Notes: generated from the sequence alone by a model not told the origin. A stretch of 64,000 nucleotides of DNA from RGIG3009 sp045653425 (GCA_045653425.1 JAZOLU010000029.1:1-64000); one strand, 5' to 3'; shown: positions 1 through 8,490, counted from the first letter of the stretch. Program-made: numbers and translations.

Positions 1-134
1 GTTTTCTCGGCTCCCTCTGAAGAGGGAGCTGGCGAGCGAATGCGAGACTGAGGGAGAGATACTATCAACTACCCCTCCGTCTTTTGCCTACGGCAAAATC
101 CACCTCCCCTGACAAGGGGAGGTTTTTCTCATGC
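1..134. repeat. Palindromic intergenic repeat
   Basis: The segment holds two paired arms: CTCCCTCT/AGAGGGAG near its start and CCTCCCCT/AGGGGAGG near its end, with a TTTTGCC/GGCAAAA arm between. Non-coding repeats with this look (a ctccct...gagggag unit followed by an acctcccct...aggggagg unit) are common between genes in gut Clostridia; that statement is from memory. The left edge is cut by the window, so the full repeat may be longer. Confidence 0.55.
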
Positions 135-150
135 TAAAGCTATTTATCCT

Positions 151-178
151 CCCCCAGTAAAACTGGGGGTTTATTTTC
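151..178 (+). terminator. Rho-independent terminator
   Basis: An 8-bp stem (CCCCCAGT/ACTGGGGG) with a 3-nt loop is followed by TTTATTTT. It would end transcription entering from upstream of the window. Confidence 0.6.
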
Positions 179-199
179 ACGCCTAAAGGCACCAATAAT

Positions 200-228
200 A
201 AAAAAGCCGACTGTGTGTCGGCTTTTTT
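200..228. terminator. Bidirectional terminator hairpin
   Basis: AAAAAAGCCGAC and GTCGGCTTTTTT form a stem with a short TGTGT loop. The A-run before and T-run after allow it to work on both strands. It isolates the lipoprotein gene at 336 from upstream transcription. Confidence 0.75.
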
Positions 229-278
229 AATTTTATGGCAAAATTGGCAAATTTTTGTTTACATCTTTGTAATAAAAG

Positions 279-306
279 TTGCAATGTAAGCGTGATGTGC
301 TATACT
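279..306 (+). promoter_or_regulatory. Sigma-A-type promoter for the lipoprotein gene
   Basis: TTGCAA, 16-nt spacer, TATACT, about 30 nt upstream of the start codon of the lipoprotein gene at 336. Confidence 0.6.
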
Positions 307-335
307 GAAATTAGAAAAGTAAAGGAGGATGTGCT

Positions 336-977
336 ATGAAAAAACGTTGGCTTTGTTTGGCGATGGTTTTGGTAATGCTTTTTGCGTTGTGCTCGTGCGC
401 CTCACCAAAAGAGGACGGCACACCCGCGCTGCCTGCTGATTTGCGTGTGGAGGGGCACTCCTACTTTCTCTCTGATGTTCTTATGTTAAAAATTGCACGG
501 GATTTTGAGATGGATTGTGCACATTTGGAGTTTGAAGAGGGAGAGCAGATTCCTTACGAAAAAATATTCCCGTATTTTAATTACAGTGGCTGTTTTTCTT
601 TTGACGAGAAAACGATGTCCGAATTGGTTTACCCGTATTATCAAGGTGGCTTTACTATCCCTCATAAAATTGTGGACGATTTCCTTTCGGCACGGTTTAA
701 TACCGTTCCCAATCCGGAAAGTATTGACTGTTACGACCCGGAAACCGGTTGTTACACTCTGCAATGGCATTTTGGCGAGTTATATTGCAATATGATACCG
801 GTTGCCAAACAGCAACTGCGTGACAACGTATATCAATTCACAATGGAGATTATACCCGGCGAAGCCTACGACGTTGGAATTGAGGACAATTACCGCACCT
901 ACGTTGTTGAACTGACGGCTGATAATTATAAACTTTTGTCACATACGATTGGCTGGAAAGATAAACCGGAAGATTGA
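336..977 (+). CDS. Putative lipoprotein, function unknown
   Basis: 213 residues. The N-terminus has Lys/Arg, a hydrophobic stretch and a lipobox-like LCSC, so Cys21 is the likely lipidated residue and the mature protein would sit on the outer face of the membrane. The remainder is rich in Tyr, Glu and Asp; I recognise no domain. A strong ribosome binding site (AAAGGAGG) precedes the ATG, with its own promoter and a hairpin after the stop, so it is probably a single-gene transcript. It could be a substrate-binding or cell-surface protein, but nothing seen supports a specific role. Confidence 0.75.
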   Translation: MKKRWLCLAMVLVMLFALCSCASPKEDGTPALPADLRVEGHSYFLSDVLMLKIARDFEMDCAHLEFEEGEQIPYEKIFPYFNYSGCFSFDEKTMSELVYPYYQGGFTIPHKIVDDFLSARFNTVPNPESIDCYDPETGCYTLQWHFGELYCNMIPVAKQQLRDNVYQFTMEIIPGEAYDVGIEDNYRTYVVELTADNYKLLSHTIGWKDKPED

Positions 978-983
978 TAAGCG

Positions 984-1018
984 AAAATGCAGCAGGCGAT
1001 AGTCGCCTGCTGCATTTT
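984..1018. terminator. Hairpin terminator after the lipoprotein gene
   Basis: A perfect 16-bp stem (arms 984-999 and 1003-1018) with a 3-nt loop, starting AAAA and ending TTTT, lies just after the stop codon. Confidence 0.75.
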
Positions 1019-1069
1019 GTATACTGTTTCCTTCATTCGGTAACACTGTTACCAAACGGAGGGGATGGT

Positions 1070-1459
1070 ATGAAACGGTTTATTGCCTTGTTTGCTATTG
1101 GAGGGGTCACCTACAATTTGATAGAACTTGTATGGCGCGGGTACAGCCATTGGTCGATGTTTTTGCTGGGTGGCACTTGCTTTCACCTTATCGGGCGCAT
1201 CGGCGGTCGGTTATGGCATCGCGGCAAATCGGCGGTTGGGTTGGCGTGTTCTGTTGCCGTCACCGCTGCCGAATTTTTTAGCGGTTGCTTGCTAAATCTT
1301 CGTTGGAAACTGAACGTGTGGGATTACAGCCATATGTTTGGCAACGTGCGGGGGCAAGTGTGTTTACTTTACAGTGTGCTTTGGGGCGGATTAAGCATTG
1401 CCGCGGTGCCGCTGTATCGGCGGTTATACCTCACGTTTTCGAAGAGCAGCAATCGTTAA
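1070..1459 (+). CDS. CmpB-like putative ABC transporter permease (membrane protein)
   Basis: 129 residues from the ATG at 1070, which has GGAGGGG upstream; an upstream TTG at 974 is in frame but lies inside the hairpin after the previous gene. About four hydrophobic segments are visible. The C-terminal half contains WDYS ... N..GQVCLLYS..WG, a pattern I associate with the CmpB-type 'putative ABC transporter permease' family (PF06541). Transport activity is not shown by the sequence. Its last 29 bases overlap the 3' end of the convergent nth gene, a tight arrangement with no room for a terminator. Confidence 0.65.
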   Translation: MKRFIALFAIGGVTYNLIELVWRGYSHWSMFLLGGTCFHLIGRIGGRLWHRGKSAVGLACSVAVTAAEFFSGCLLNLRWKLNVWDYSHMFGNVRGQVCLLYSVLWGGLSIAAVPLYRRLYLTFSKSSNR

Positions 1460-2060
1460 ACGGGCATTCATTACAACGCGGAGAACGCGCGGTGCAAACA
1501 TCACGCCCAAACAACACCAAACGATGACAAAAATCGTTGCTCTCCTCAGGCGGGAGCAGAGCACGCAGTTGGTCTTCCACACGGCGCGGGTCGGTGCCTT
1601 TTGCCAATCCTAAACGGTTGCTGATGCGGATACAGTGCGTGTCTGCCACCACCGCACCGGGCATACCATACACGTCGCCGCAAATAAGGTTAGCGGTTTT
1701 ACGTCCCACACCGGGGAGTGCGGTTAATGCCTCCATCGTATCGGGAACACGCCCGCCGTGCACCTCGCACAACATACGTGCCATAGCCGCTAAATCCCGT
1801 GCTTTTGTTTTATACAACCCGCAAGAGCGAATGTAGGGTTCAATTTCCTCCGGTGTGGCGGCGGCCATCGTCTCCACGGTGGGGAACCGCTCAAACAATG
1901 CCGGTGTAACCAAATTCACACGCGCGTCGGTACATTGAGCCGACAAGCGCGTGGCAACAAGTAGCTGAAAGGCATCCGCAGCGGTAAGCGAACATTGCGC
2001 TTGCGGGTAACGCTCGGATAACCGTTTTACGGCAAGTAGGGTGAGTTCTTTTTTGTTCAC
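1431..2060 (-). CDS. nth: Endonuclease III (DNA glycosylase/AP lyase)
   Basis: 209 residues, close to the 211 of E. coli Nth. It removes oxidised pyrimidines from DNA and cuts at the abasic site. The helix-hairpin-helix LPGVGRKTAN carries the catalytic Lys121, and Asp140 (VVADTH) matches the second catalytic residue. The C-terminus has the [4Fe-4S] pattern C189-X6-C196-X2-C199-X5-C205. I chose the GTG at 2060 because GAGGAGTG lies just upstream; a longer reading to 2111 would run into the promoter. It is transcribed divergently from rarA, so two DNA-maintenance genes share one intergenic region. Confidence 0.95.
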   Translation of the reverse strand: MNKKELTLLAVKRLSERYPQAQCSLTAADAFQLLVATRLSAQCTDARVNLVTPALFERFPTVETMAAATPEEIEPYIRSCGLYKTKARDLAAMARMLCEVHGGRVPDTMEALTALPGVGRKTANLICGDVYGMPGAVVADTHCIRISNRLGLAKGTDPRRVEDQLRALLPPEESNDFCHRLVLFGRDVCTARSPRCNECPFNDCCSSKT

Positions 2061-2082
2061 AGTATCACTCCTCTTACATAAA

Positions 2083-2111
2083 AGTGTACCACGACACAAA
2101 AAGGGTGTCAA
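2083..2111 (-). promoter_or_regulatory. Promoter for nth
   Basis: On the minus strand: TTGACA, 17-nt spacer, TACACT, followed within 30 nt by the GTG start of nth. Confidence 0.75.
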
Positions 2112-2133
2112 TGCGGAAAATTACGACAAATCC

Positions 2134-2162
2134 TTGCATAATGTTGCAAAATAGCGTATGAT
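2134..2162 (+). promoter_or_regulatory. Promoter for rarA
   Basis: TTGCAT, 17-nt spacer, TATGAT, ending 32 nt before the rarA start codon. Confidence 0.65.
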
Positions 2163-2194
2163 AGGAATACAAACTTGTGAGGCGGTGAAGTGCT

Positions 2195-3460
2195 ATGGCA
2201 CCCTTGGCGGACCGAATGCGTCCGGAAATGTTGGACGATATGGTGGGACAACAACATTTGCTGGCGCAGGGAAAGGCACTGCGAACCATTATTGAATCGG
2301 GCAACATTCCCAATTTAATTTTTTACGGTCCTTCCGGTGTGGGCAAAACCACACTGGCAAGCATTATTGCGGCGCGTACTTCCATGCGGTTACACCACTT
2401 AAACGGCACCACGGCCTCCACGGCGGATATTCGTGCCGTGGTGGAAGAAGTGGACACACTGGCCGGTGCTAACGGCATTTTACTGTATTTGGACGAGATT
2501 CAATATTTCAGCAAAAAACAGCAACAAACCCTGCTGGAACATATTGAGAACGGGAACATCACGCTCATTGCCTCCACCACGGAAAATCCGTATTTTTACG
2601 TGTATAACGCCATTCTCAGTCGTTCTACGGTGTTTGAGTTCAAAACCGTACCGCCCACAGAGGTGGAACGTGCGGTGGAGCGGGCTTTCGCTTTTTTACA
2701 GGAGGAGCAAGGGATAACCATTACCACCGAAGAGGGTGTGGCCTCGTGCATTGCCAAGGCGTGTGGGGGTGACGTGCGCAAATCGCTGAATGCGGTGGAA
2801 TTGTGCGTGCTTGCCACGCGTCCGGACGAACACGGCAACATACACGTGCAGCGGGAAACGGCGGCAGAATTGTCTCAAAAAAGCGCGATGCGGTATGACC
2901 GCGACGGGGACGAGCATTACGATTTACTCTCGGCATTTCAAAAATCCATGCGCGGTTCTGACCCCGATGCGGCGGTGTATTATTTGGCGCGTTTACTTTC
3001 GGCTGGCGATTTGCCTTCGGTTTGTCGCCGATTGTTGGTGTGTGCCGCAGAGGATGTGGGGTTAGCGTATCCAATGATTCTTCCCATTGTAAAAGCGGCA
3101 GTGGACAGTGCCTTGCAGGTGGGATTGCCGGAAGCGCGTATTCCGTTGGCGGATGCGGTTATTTTGGTGGCTACCGCGCCCAAGTCCTCCAGCGGGCACG
3201 ATGCCATTGCGGCGGCAATGGCAGACGTTGAGGCGGGGCACGTTGGTGCCATTCCGCGGCAATTGCAAAACAAGCATTACGACGGTGCAGATGTGGCGGT
3301 AAAAGGGCAGTTTTATAAGTATCCGCATGAGTATCCGCACCATTGGGTGGCACAGCAATACTTACCGGACGACGTTAAAGACCGTGTGTATTATCAAGCG
3401 GGGGAGAATAAGTCGGAGCAGGCTTTTGCTGAGTATTGGCGAGGCATTAAAGGTAAGTGA
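2195..3460 (+). CDS. rarA: Replication-associated recombination protein A (AAA+ ATPase)
   Basis: 421 residues, normal for the RarA/MgsA family, which acts as a homotetrameric ATPase at stalled replication forks and resembles the clamp-loader ATPases. The N-terminus MAPLADRMRP...GQ is typical of the family. Walker A is GPSGVGKT (residues 45-52) and Walker B is LYLDEIQ about 50 residues later; a Ser-Thr-rich sensor region (ASTTENP) follows. The C-terminal half carries the helical MgsA domain, including SSSGHDAIAAA and the HHWVAQQYLP motif near the end. GGCGGTGAAG precedes the ATG. It has its own promoter and terminator. Confidence 0.95.
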   Translation: MAPLADRMRPEMLDDMVGQQHLLAQGKALRTIIESGNIPNLIFYGPSGVGKTTLASIIAARTSMRLHHLNGTTASTADIRAVVEEVDTLAGANGILLYLDEIQYFSKKQQQTLLEHIENGNITLIASTTENPYFYVYNAILSRSTVFEFKTVPPTEVERAVERAFAFLQEEQGITITTEEGVASCIAKACGGDVRKSLNAVELCVLATRPDEHGNIHVQRETAAELSQKSAMRYDRDGDEHYDLLSAFQKSMRGSDPDAAVYYLARLLSAGDLPSVCRRLLVCAAEDVGLAYPMILPIVKAAVDSALQVGLPEARIPLADAVILVATAPKSSSGHDAIAAAMADVEAGHVGAIPRQLQNKHYDGADVAVKGQFYKYPHEYPHHWVAQQYLPDDVKDRVYYQAGENKSEQAFAEYWRGIKGK

Positions 3461-3527
3461 GGAAACTGCCGAAAAACAAAGCATAACAGGGGATTTTTGG
3501 CAATTTTACAAGTGGTTTGACAAAAAT

Positions 3528-3568
3528 CAAGGTATTTTCTGAAATTTCGGAAAATACCTTGACTTTTT
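3528..3568 (+). terminator. Terminator of rarA
   Basis: Arms CAAGGTATTTT (3528-3538) and AAAATACCTTG (3551-3561) extend inward to about 16 bp and are followed by ACTTTTT. The right arm overlaps the -35 box of the next promoter. Confidence 0.8.
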
Positions 3569-3587
3569 CGCATAAAAACGATATAGT
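3559..3587 (+). promoter_or_regulatory. Promoter of the potABCD operon
   Basis: TTGACT, 17-nt spacer, TATAGT. Transcription would start near 3594, giving an unusually long leader of about 220 nt before potA. The -35 box lies inside the rarA terminator stem. Confidence 0.8.
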
Positions 3588-3593
3588 GTGTTC

Positions 3594-3815
3594 TGTTGTC
3601 TTTTATATAATTATAGGGGACACGCATCTATTATTTTTTGAGGTGATATCAGGCATCGCCGCAGTCGCGTATAGAACAGACGGCTGTGAAAAACCCTTTG
3701 CGGAGGGCGCTGCTCAAAGTATCACGGTTTCTCTCCGTGGTGGCCGAGGGGTGCTCGCGGGGAAACTATTGTATACGGTATGTGCCGTATATACACCGCA
3801 AAGGGGGATGCTGTT
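3594..3815 (+). promoter_or_regulatory. Structured potA leader with possible ribosome-binding-site switch
   Basis: This 222-nt leader has no convincing ORF. Visible pairings: GTGATA (3643-3648) with TATCAC (3720-3725); GCAGTCGC (3661-3668) with GCGCTGC (3707-3713); ACAG/CTGT around 3676-3687; GTTTC/GAAAC enclosing a CGAG/CTCG hairpin; and a 7-bp TATACGG/CCGTATA hairpin near 3775-3794. The segment CCCTTTGCGG (3694-3703) is the exact complement of CCGCAAAGGG (3796-3805), which contains the potA ribosome binding site. That suggests translation control of polyamine uptake. I do not recognise a known riboswitch class in it. Confidence 0.55.
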
Positions 3816-4964
3816 ATGCAAACAACAAAAGAAATCATTAAATTAAAGGACATTACCGTTTCCTTTGACGGGGAGCAGGTGTTGAGTGGGTTGAATCTCA
3901 ACATCTCCGACGGTGAGTTTGTCACGTTGCTGGGTCCGTCCGGCTGTGGCAAAACTACCACGCTGCGTATTATCGGCGGCTTCGTCAATCCGGATAGCGG
4001 CAGTGTCTTTTTTGACGGCAAGGAAATTGGCAACTTACCGCCGTACAAACGGCCTGTGAACACCATTTTTCAGCGTTACGCGTTGTTTCCGCACCTTAAC
4101 GTGGAAGAAAACGTGGCGTTTGGTATGCGTGTGCAAGGCAAGAAAAAGGACGAGATTGCCGAAACGGTTAACCGTATGCTCAAACTGGTGAATCTGGTTG
4201 GTTTTAATGAGCGGCGGGTGGACACGTTATCCGGCGGTCAGCAACAACGGGTTGCCATTGCGCGGGCATTGGCCAACAACCCTCGTGTGTTATTGTTGGA
4301 TGAGCCGCTGGCTGCGTTAGACCTAAAACTGCGTAAAGATATGCAGGCAGAATTAAAGAACATTCAAAAAAGTTTGGGAATTACCTTTATTTACGTTACG
4401 CACGACCAGGAAGAAGCGTTGTCGATGTCTGACACGGTTGTGGTAATGGATGCGGGCCGCATTCAACAAATTGGTACGCCGCAGGATATTTATAACGAGC
4501 CGCAAAACGCCTTTGTGGCGGATTTTATTGGGGAAAGTAATATTTTAGACGGTGTTATGCACGAGGATTATTTGGTGGAATTCTTTGGGCGCAAATTCCC
4601 GTGCTTGGATGCCGGTTTTGAAAAGAACGAACCGGTGGACGTGGTTATCCGACCGGAAGATATTGATATTGTTCCCGCCAACCAAGGGCACCTTACCGGC
4701 ACCGTAACGGCGGTAACGTTCAAGGGTGTTCATTTTGAAACCATTGTGGATTTCAAGGGCTTCAAGTGGATGATTCAAACCACGGACTATTATCCCGTGG
4801 ATTCGGTGATTGGCATTGTGCTGAATCCGGAAGATATTCATATTATGAAAAAATCGGAGTATTCTAACCAGTTTGGTGATTACAGTTCGTATTCCGATGA
4901 GTTTGAAGAAATGGCGAATCCGGAAATTAACCTGACTGACGATTCGGTGGAGGTAGAGGGATGA
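3816..4964 (+). CDS. potA: Spermidine/putrescine ABC transporter ATPase PotA
   Basis: 382 residues. It drives polyamine import as the ATPase of PotABCD on the inner membrane face. Walker A GPSGCGKTT, Q-loop in TIFQRYALFPH, signature LSGGQQQR, Walker B LLLDEPLAALD and the switch His in THDQEEALS are all intact; the C-terminal third is the TOBE-type regulatory domain. FQRYALFPHL and the gene order with two permeases and a PotD-like protein point to polyamine specificity. The ATG at 3816 has AAGGGGG upstream; the longer reading from 3780 lacks a site. It overlaps potB by 4 nt (ATGA). Confidence 0.95.
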   Translation: MQTTKEIIKLKDITVSFDGEQVLSGLNLNISDGEFVTLLGPSGCGKTTTLRIIGGFVNPDSGSVFFDGKEIGNLPPYKRPVNTIFQRYALFPHLNVEENVAFGMRVQGKKKDEIAETVNRMLKLVNLVGFNERRVDTLSGGQQQRVAIARALANNPRVLLLDEPLAALDLKLRKDMQAELKNIQKSLGITFIYVTHDQEEALSMSDTVVVMDAGRIQQIGTPQDIYNEPQNAFVADFIGESNILDGVMHEDYLVEFFGRKFPCLDAGFEKNEPVDVVIRPEDIDIVPANQGHLTGTVTAVTFKGVHFETIVDFKGFKWMIQTTDYYPVDSVIGIVLNPEDIHIMKKSEYSNQFGDYSSYSDEFEEMANPEINLTDDSVEVEG

Positions 4965-5785
4965 TTCGTTCCAAAGCTGCCGCAGCACCGTTTGCGCTGT
5001 GGATGGTGCTTTTTACCGTAATTCCGTTGGGCATTGTGTTGTGGTTTGCCTTTACCGATGCCAATGGACAGTTCACACTTGCCAACCTGTCGTCCATTGT
5101 AGAATACGCGGGTACGTTTGGTTTGTCCATCTTTCTGGGCGCGATTGCCACTGTGATTTGTTTGGTGCTGGCTTTTCCGCTGGCATTTACCATTTCACGC
5201 GCGCAAGGGCGTGTGCAGCAAACTATGGTTATGATTATTATGCTGCCCATGTGGATGAACTTTTTATTGCGCACCTATGCGTGGATGTCGCTGTTGGAAA
5301 ACAACGGCTTTATCAACCAACTGCTGCGCGCCATCGGTTTGTTGGCGGAGGGGCAATCGCTGGCACTCATTAACACCAATGGTGCCGTGGTACTGGGTAT
5401 GGTATATAACTTTCTGCCCTTTATGGTACTGCCCCTCTACTCGGTGATGGTGAAAATTGATAACAGCGTGATTGAAGCCGCTCAAGATTTGGGTTCCAAT
5501 GTGTTTCAGGTATTTGGGCGGGTGGTGTTGCCGTTGTCTGTGCCGGGTATGCTCAGCGGTATTACTATGGTGTTTGTGCCGGCGGTGAGCACGTTTGTTA
5601 TTACCAAACTGCTCGGCGGCAGTAAAACGTTGATGATTGGTGACACCATTGAAACGATGTTTATCGGTCAAGGGGCCGACTACCACGTGGGTGCCACGCT
5701 TTCGCTGGTGCTGATGGTGCTCATTTTGGTGTGTATGGCCATTACCGGTATGGTGGATAAGAGCGGGGAGGAGGATGCCGTATGA
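4961..5785 (+). CDS. potB: Spermidine/putrescine ABC transporter permease PotB
   Basis: 274 residues with about six membrane segments. The cytoplasmic coupling loop with the EAA motif is present (EAAQDLGSN...VVLPLSVPG), which contacts the PotA ATPase. It starts inside the potA stop codon and its own stop overlaps the start of potC, so the three proteins are translationally coupled. Length and motif are normal for the family. Confidence 0.93.
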   Translation: MIRSKAAAAPFALWMVLFTVIPLGIVLWFAFTDANGQFTLANLSSIVEYAGTFGLSIFLGAIATVICLVLAFPLAFTISRAQGRVQQTMVMIIMLPMWMNFLLRTYAWMSLLENNGFINQLLRAIGLLAEGQSLALINTNGAVVLGMVYNFLPFMVLPLYSVMVKIDNSVIEAAQDLGSNVFQVFGRVVLPLSVPGMLSGITMVFVPAVSTFVITKLLGGSKTLMIGDTIETMFIGQGADYHVGATLSLVLMVLILVCMAITGMVDKSGEEDAV

Positions 5786-6585
5786 AAACACTTTCTCGTA
5801 TTTATAACGGTCTTATCTTCACGTTCTTGTATGCGCCGATTGTGGTACTTATCATTTTTTCGTTTAACGATTCCAAAAGCCGCGTGGTGTGGAACGGGTT
5901 TTCTCTGCGCTGGTACGAAGCGTTGTTTCAGAACGACGAAATTTTATCCGCTTTGTGGGTAACGCTATCCATCGCTTTAATTGCAACGGTGGTGTCTACC
6001 ATTATCGGCACGGCGGCGGCTATCGGTATTCGCAGTGTGAATGCCCGTTTGCGTCGTGTGCTGCTGGCACTCAACAATTTGCCTATGGTAAATCCGGAAA
6101 TTGTCACCGGTATTGCGCTGATGCTGTTGTTTGTGTTTATTTACCAAACAACGGGTATTTTACAACCCGGGTACGTGCCACTGTTGCTGTCGCACATTAT
6201 GTTTTGCATTCCGTACGTTGTGTTGCAGGTAATGCCCAAATTGCGGCAACTGGACCCGCATTTGTACGAGGCGGCGGTGGACCTTGGGTGTCGTCCGTTT
6301 ACGGCGTTTATGCGCGCCGTAATGCCGCAGATTATGCCGGGTGTGCTCACCGGAGCGTTAATGGCGTTTACTATGTCGTTGGATGATTTTGTGATTAGTT
6401 TGTTCACCTCCGGTGCTTCTGCGCAAAACTTATCTGTCACGATTTACGCTATGGTAAAGCGTCGCGTTACGCCGGAAATTAACGCATTATCCACGCTGAT
6501 GTTTGGCGGGGTGTTCATTATGCTTGTGCTTGTCAATGTGTTGCAGATTCGTTCAATGCCCAAAAGCAAGCGCCGTTCAGCCTAA
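5782..6585 (+). CDS. potC: Spermidine/putrescine ABC transporter permease PotC
   Basis: 267 residues, about six membrane segments, with the EAA loop reading EAAVDLGCR...VMPQIMPG. It pairs with PotB to form the channel. A conserved SLDDFVIS segment follows, typical of PotC. The 4-nt overlap with potB (ATGA) and 7-nt gap to potD support one operon. Confidence 0.93.
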   Translation: MKTLSRIYNGLIFTFLYAPIVVLIIFSFNDSKSRVVWNGFSLRWYEALFQNDEILSALWVTLSIALIATVVSTIIGTAAAIGIRSVNARLRRVLLALNNLPMVNPEIVTGIALMLLFVFIYQTTGILQPGYVPLLLSHIMFCIPYVVLQVMPKLRQLDPHLYEAAVDLGCRPFTAFMRAVMPQIMPGVLTGALMAFTMSLDDFVISLFTSGASAQNLSVTIYAMVKRRVTPEINALSTLMFGGVFIMLVLVNVLQIRSMPKSKRRSA

Positions 6586-6592
6586 GGATAGG

Positions 6593-7774
6593 ATGGGGGA
6601 TAAAGGGTTGAAAAAATGCATTTGTGTATTGCTGGTTTTGCTGGTAGGTTTGTGTACAATACCCGCCTCTGCTGCGGAGGGGGAGCCCGATTCATCGGTT
6701 ACGCTGAATGTGTATAACTGGGGCGAGTACATTGACCCATCGGTAAACGATATGTTTACCGAAGAAACCGGCATTCGTGTTAATTATAAGAACTTCACGG
6801 ATAACGAGAGCATGTATGCGGTATTGTCTTCCGGTGCCGCATCGTATGACATTATTGTCCCGTCGGATTATATGGTGGGAAAACTCATTCAAGAGGGGAT
6901 GCTCGCCAAACTGAATTTTGATAATATTCCCAACTATCAATTCATTGGCGATGCCTATAAGAATTTGGAATATGACCCCAATAACGAGTATTCGGTACCG
7001 TTCACGTGGGGGACTGTCGGCATTTTTTACAACACCAAGTATGTGGACGAAGCCGACCTTGCCCAGGGTTGGGATTTGTTGTGGAACGAGAAATATAAGG
7101 GCCGCATTTTTATGTTCGACAATCAGCGGGATGCCTTTGGTATTGCACTGCACAAATGCGGGTATTCTATGAACACCACCGACCCAGCCGCGTGGCGTGA
7201 GGCGTATGTTGAATTGCAAAAACAAAAGCCGTTGTTGCATCAATATGTGATGGACCAGGTCTTTGACAAAATGATTAACGAGGAAGGCTGGATTGCCCCG
7301 TATTATTCCGGTGACGGCATTATTATGATGGACGAGGAAGAGGGCAATCCGGACATTGACTTTTTTGTACCGGAAAGCGGCACCAACCGCTTTGTGGATG
7401 CTTTATGTGTGCCTGCAAACTCCCCCCACGTGCGCGAGGCGGAGGAGTATATCAACTTTTTATGCCGCACCGACATTGCTTTGTTAAACGCGGAATACAT
7501 TGGGTATTCTACGCCGCATACCGAGGCACAACGTCTTTTGGACCCGGAAATCGGTGCCAACGAGAACTTTTACCCCTCGGACGAATTGTTGGCTAAAACT
7601 GAGATTTTTCTCACGCTACCCGTGGAAACCGGCGCACAAATGGACAAACTGTGGATGCAATTAAAACTTGCCAACCCGTTGTGGGGCATTTGCACGGCCG
7701 TTGTGGGTGTGCTCGCCATTGGCTGTTTGGTGCTGTATATCGTGCGTTTTATGCGCAAGCGAATCAAGAGATAG
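6593..7774 (+). CDS. potD: Polyamine-binding protein PotD with C-terminal membrane anchor
   Basis: About 394 residues from the ATG at 6593 (AAGGATAGG upstream). A TTG at 6608 with GGGGGA 7 nt upstream is an equally good start and would give a cleaner signal peptide beginning MKKCICVLL. The signal peptide ends near ASAA; no lipobox Cys is seen. The binding domain has NVYNWGEYIDP, typical of the PotD/PotF family, and the YDIIVPSDYMV segment. The unusual part is the C-terminus, where about 20 hydrophobic residues (GICTAVVGVLAIGCLVLYIV) are followed by RFMRKRIKR, so the protein is probably anchored by a C-terminal helix instead of a lipid. Last gene of the pot operon. Confidence 0.9.
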   Translation: MGDKGLKKCICVLLVLLVGLCTIPASAAEGEPDSSVTLNVYNWGEYIDPSVNDMFTEETGIRVNYKNFTDNESMYAVLSSGAASYDIIVPSDYMVGKLIQEGMLAKLNFDNIPNYQFIGDAYKNLEYDPNNEYSVPFTWGTVGIFYNTKYVDEADLAQGWDLLWNEKYKGRIFMFDNQRDAFGIALHKCGYSMNTTDPAAWREAYVELQKQKPLLHQYVMDQVFDKMINEEGWIAPYYSGDGIIMMDEEEGNPDIDFFVPESGTNRFVDALCVPANSPHVREAEEYINFLCRTDIALLNAEYIGYSTPHTEAQRLLDPEIGANENFYPSDELLAKTEIFLTLPVETGAQMDKLWMQLKLANPLWGICTAVVGVLAIGCLVLYIVRFMRKRIKR

Positions 7775-7785
7775 GAAGTGCAAAA

Positions 7786-8454
7786 ATGCCGCGTTTTGAC
7801 ACCGTTTTGTTTGATTTAGACGGTACGCTGATTGATACGATTGCCGACCTTGCTTGGACGAGTGAACAGATACTCACCGAATGGGGGCGCGGCAACGCCG
7901 ACGGCACACCGGTGCACGGATACGACGCTTATCACCGTTTTGTGGGAAACGGTATACGCAAACTGGTGGAGCGCGCATTCGGCGGTACGCTGACCGAATC
8001 GGAGTTGGACAGTGCCCAACAACAATTTTTGGCATTGTATGATAAACACTGTGCGGTAAAAACGGCTCCGTATGAGGGGATTCTTCCGTTGCTGGATGAA
8101 CTGAAAGCGCGGGGGTACCGTATGGGCGTGGTTACCAACAAGCCGGAGGCACAAGCTAAACTGTTGGCTAACAAGTTTTTTGCGAATTATCATTTTTGTT
8201 GTGTATACGGCAGCGTGTCGGACCGTCCCAACAAACCCGACCCGCACGTGGTGCAGTTGGCGTTGAACGATTGCGGCGCAACGGCAGAACGCACACTGTT
8301 TGTAGGGGATTCCGACGTGGATGTGGAAACGGCGCACAACGCCGGATTGGTGTGCGCCGGTGCTGTGTGGGGCTTCCGTGGGGAAGAGGAATTGCGCCGC
8401 GCCGGTGCGGATATTTTGATTACGCATCCGTTGGAACTGCTTGCCTCGTTGTGA
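7786..8454 (+). CDS. HAD-family phosphatase, phosphoglycolate phosphatase-like
   Basis: 222 residues from the ATG at 7786 (AGGAAG upstream), only 11 nt after potD, so it may be read from the pot promoter. HAD motif I is FDLDGTLIDT near the N-terminus, motif II is VVTNKP, and motifs III/IV are KPDPH and FVGDSDVD. The cap domain between motifs I and II has the length of the Gph/PpaX subfamily, which hydrolyses phosphoglycolate or pyrophosphate. The real substrate cannot be read from sequence. A terminator hairpin follows. Confidence 0.85.
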   Translation: MPRFDTVLFDLDGTLIDTIADLAWTSEQILTEWGRGNADGTPVHGYDAYHRFVGNGIRKLVERAFGGTLTESELDSAQQQFLALYDKHCAVKTAPYEGILPLLDELKARGYRMGVVTNKPEAQAKLLANKFFANYHFCCVYGSVSDRPNKPDPHVVQLALNDCGATAERTLFVGDSDVDVETAHNAGLVCAGAVWGFRGEEELRRAGADILITHPLELLASL

Positions 8455-8457
8455 GTT

Positions 8458-8482
8458 GTGGGGAAAATGTAATTTTCCCCAC
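8458..8482 (+). terminator. Terminator after the HAD phosphatase
   Basis: A perfect 10-bp stem GTGGGGAAAA/TTTTCCCCAC with a 5-nt loop begins 3 nt after the stop codon. It lacks a long T-run outside the stem. Confidence 0.6.
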
Positions 8483-8490
8483 GATTGGGG

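Noticed and set aside
974..1069. Extended N-terminus of the CmpB-like protein from TTG at 974
   Set aside because: It would overlap the previous stop and translate through the terminator hairpin; the ATG at 1070 has a good ribosome binding site.
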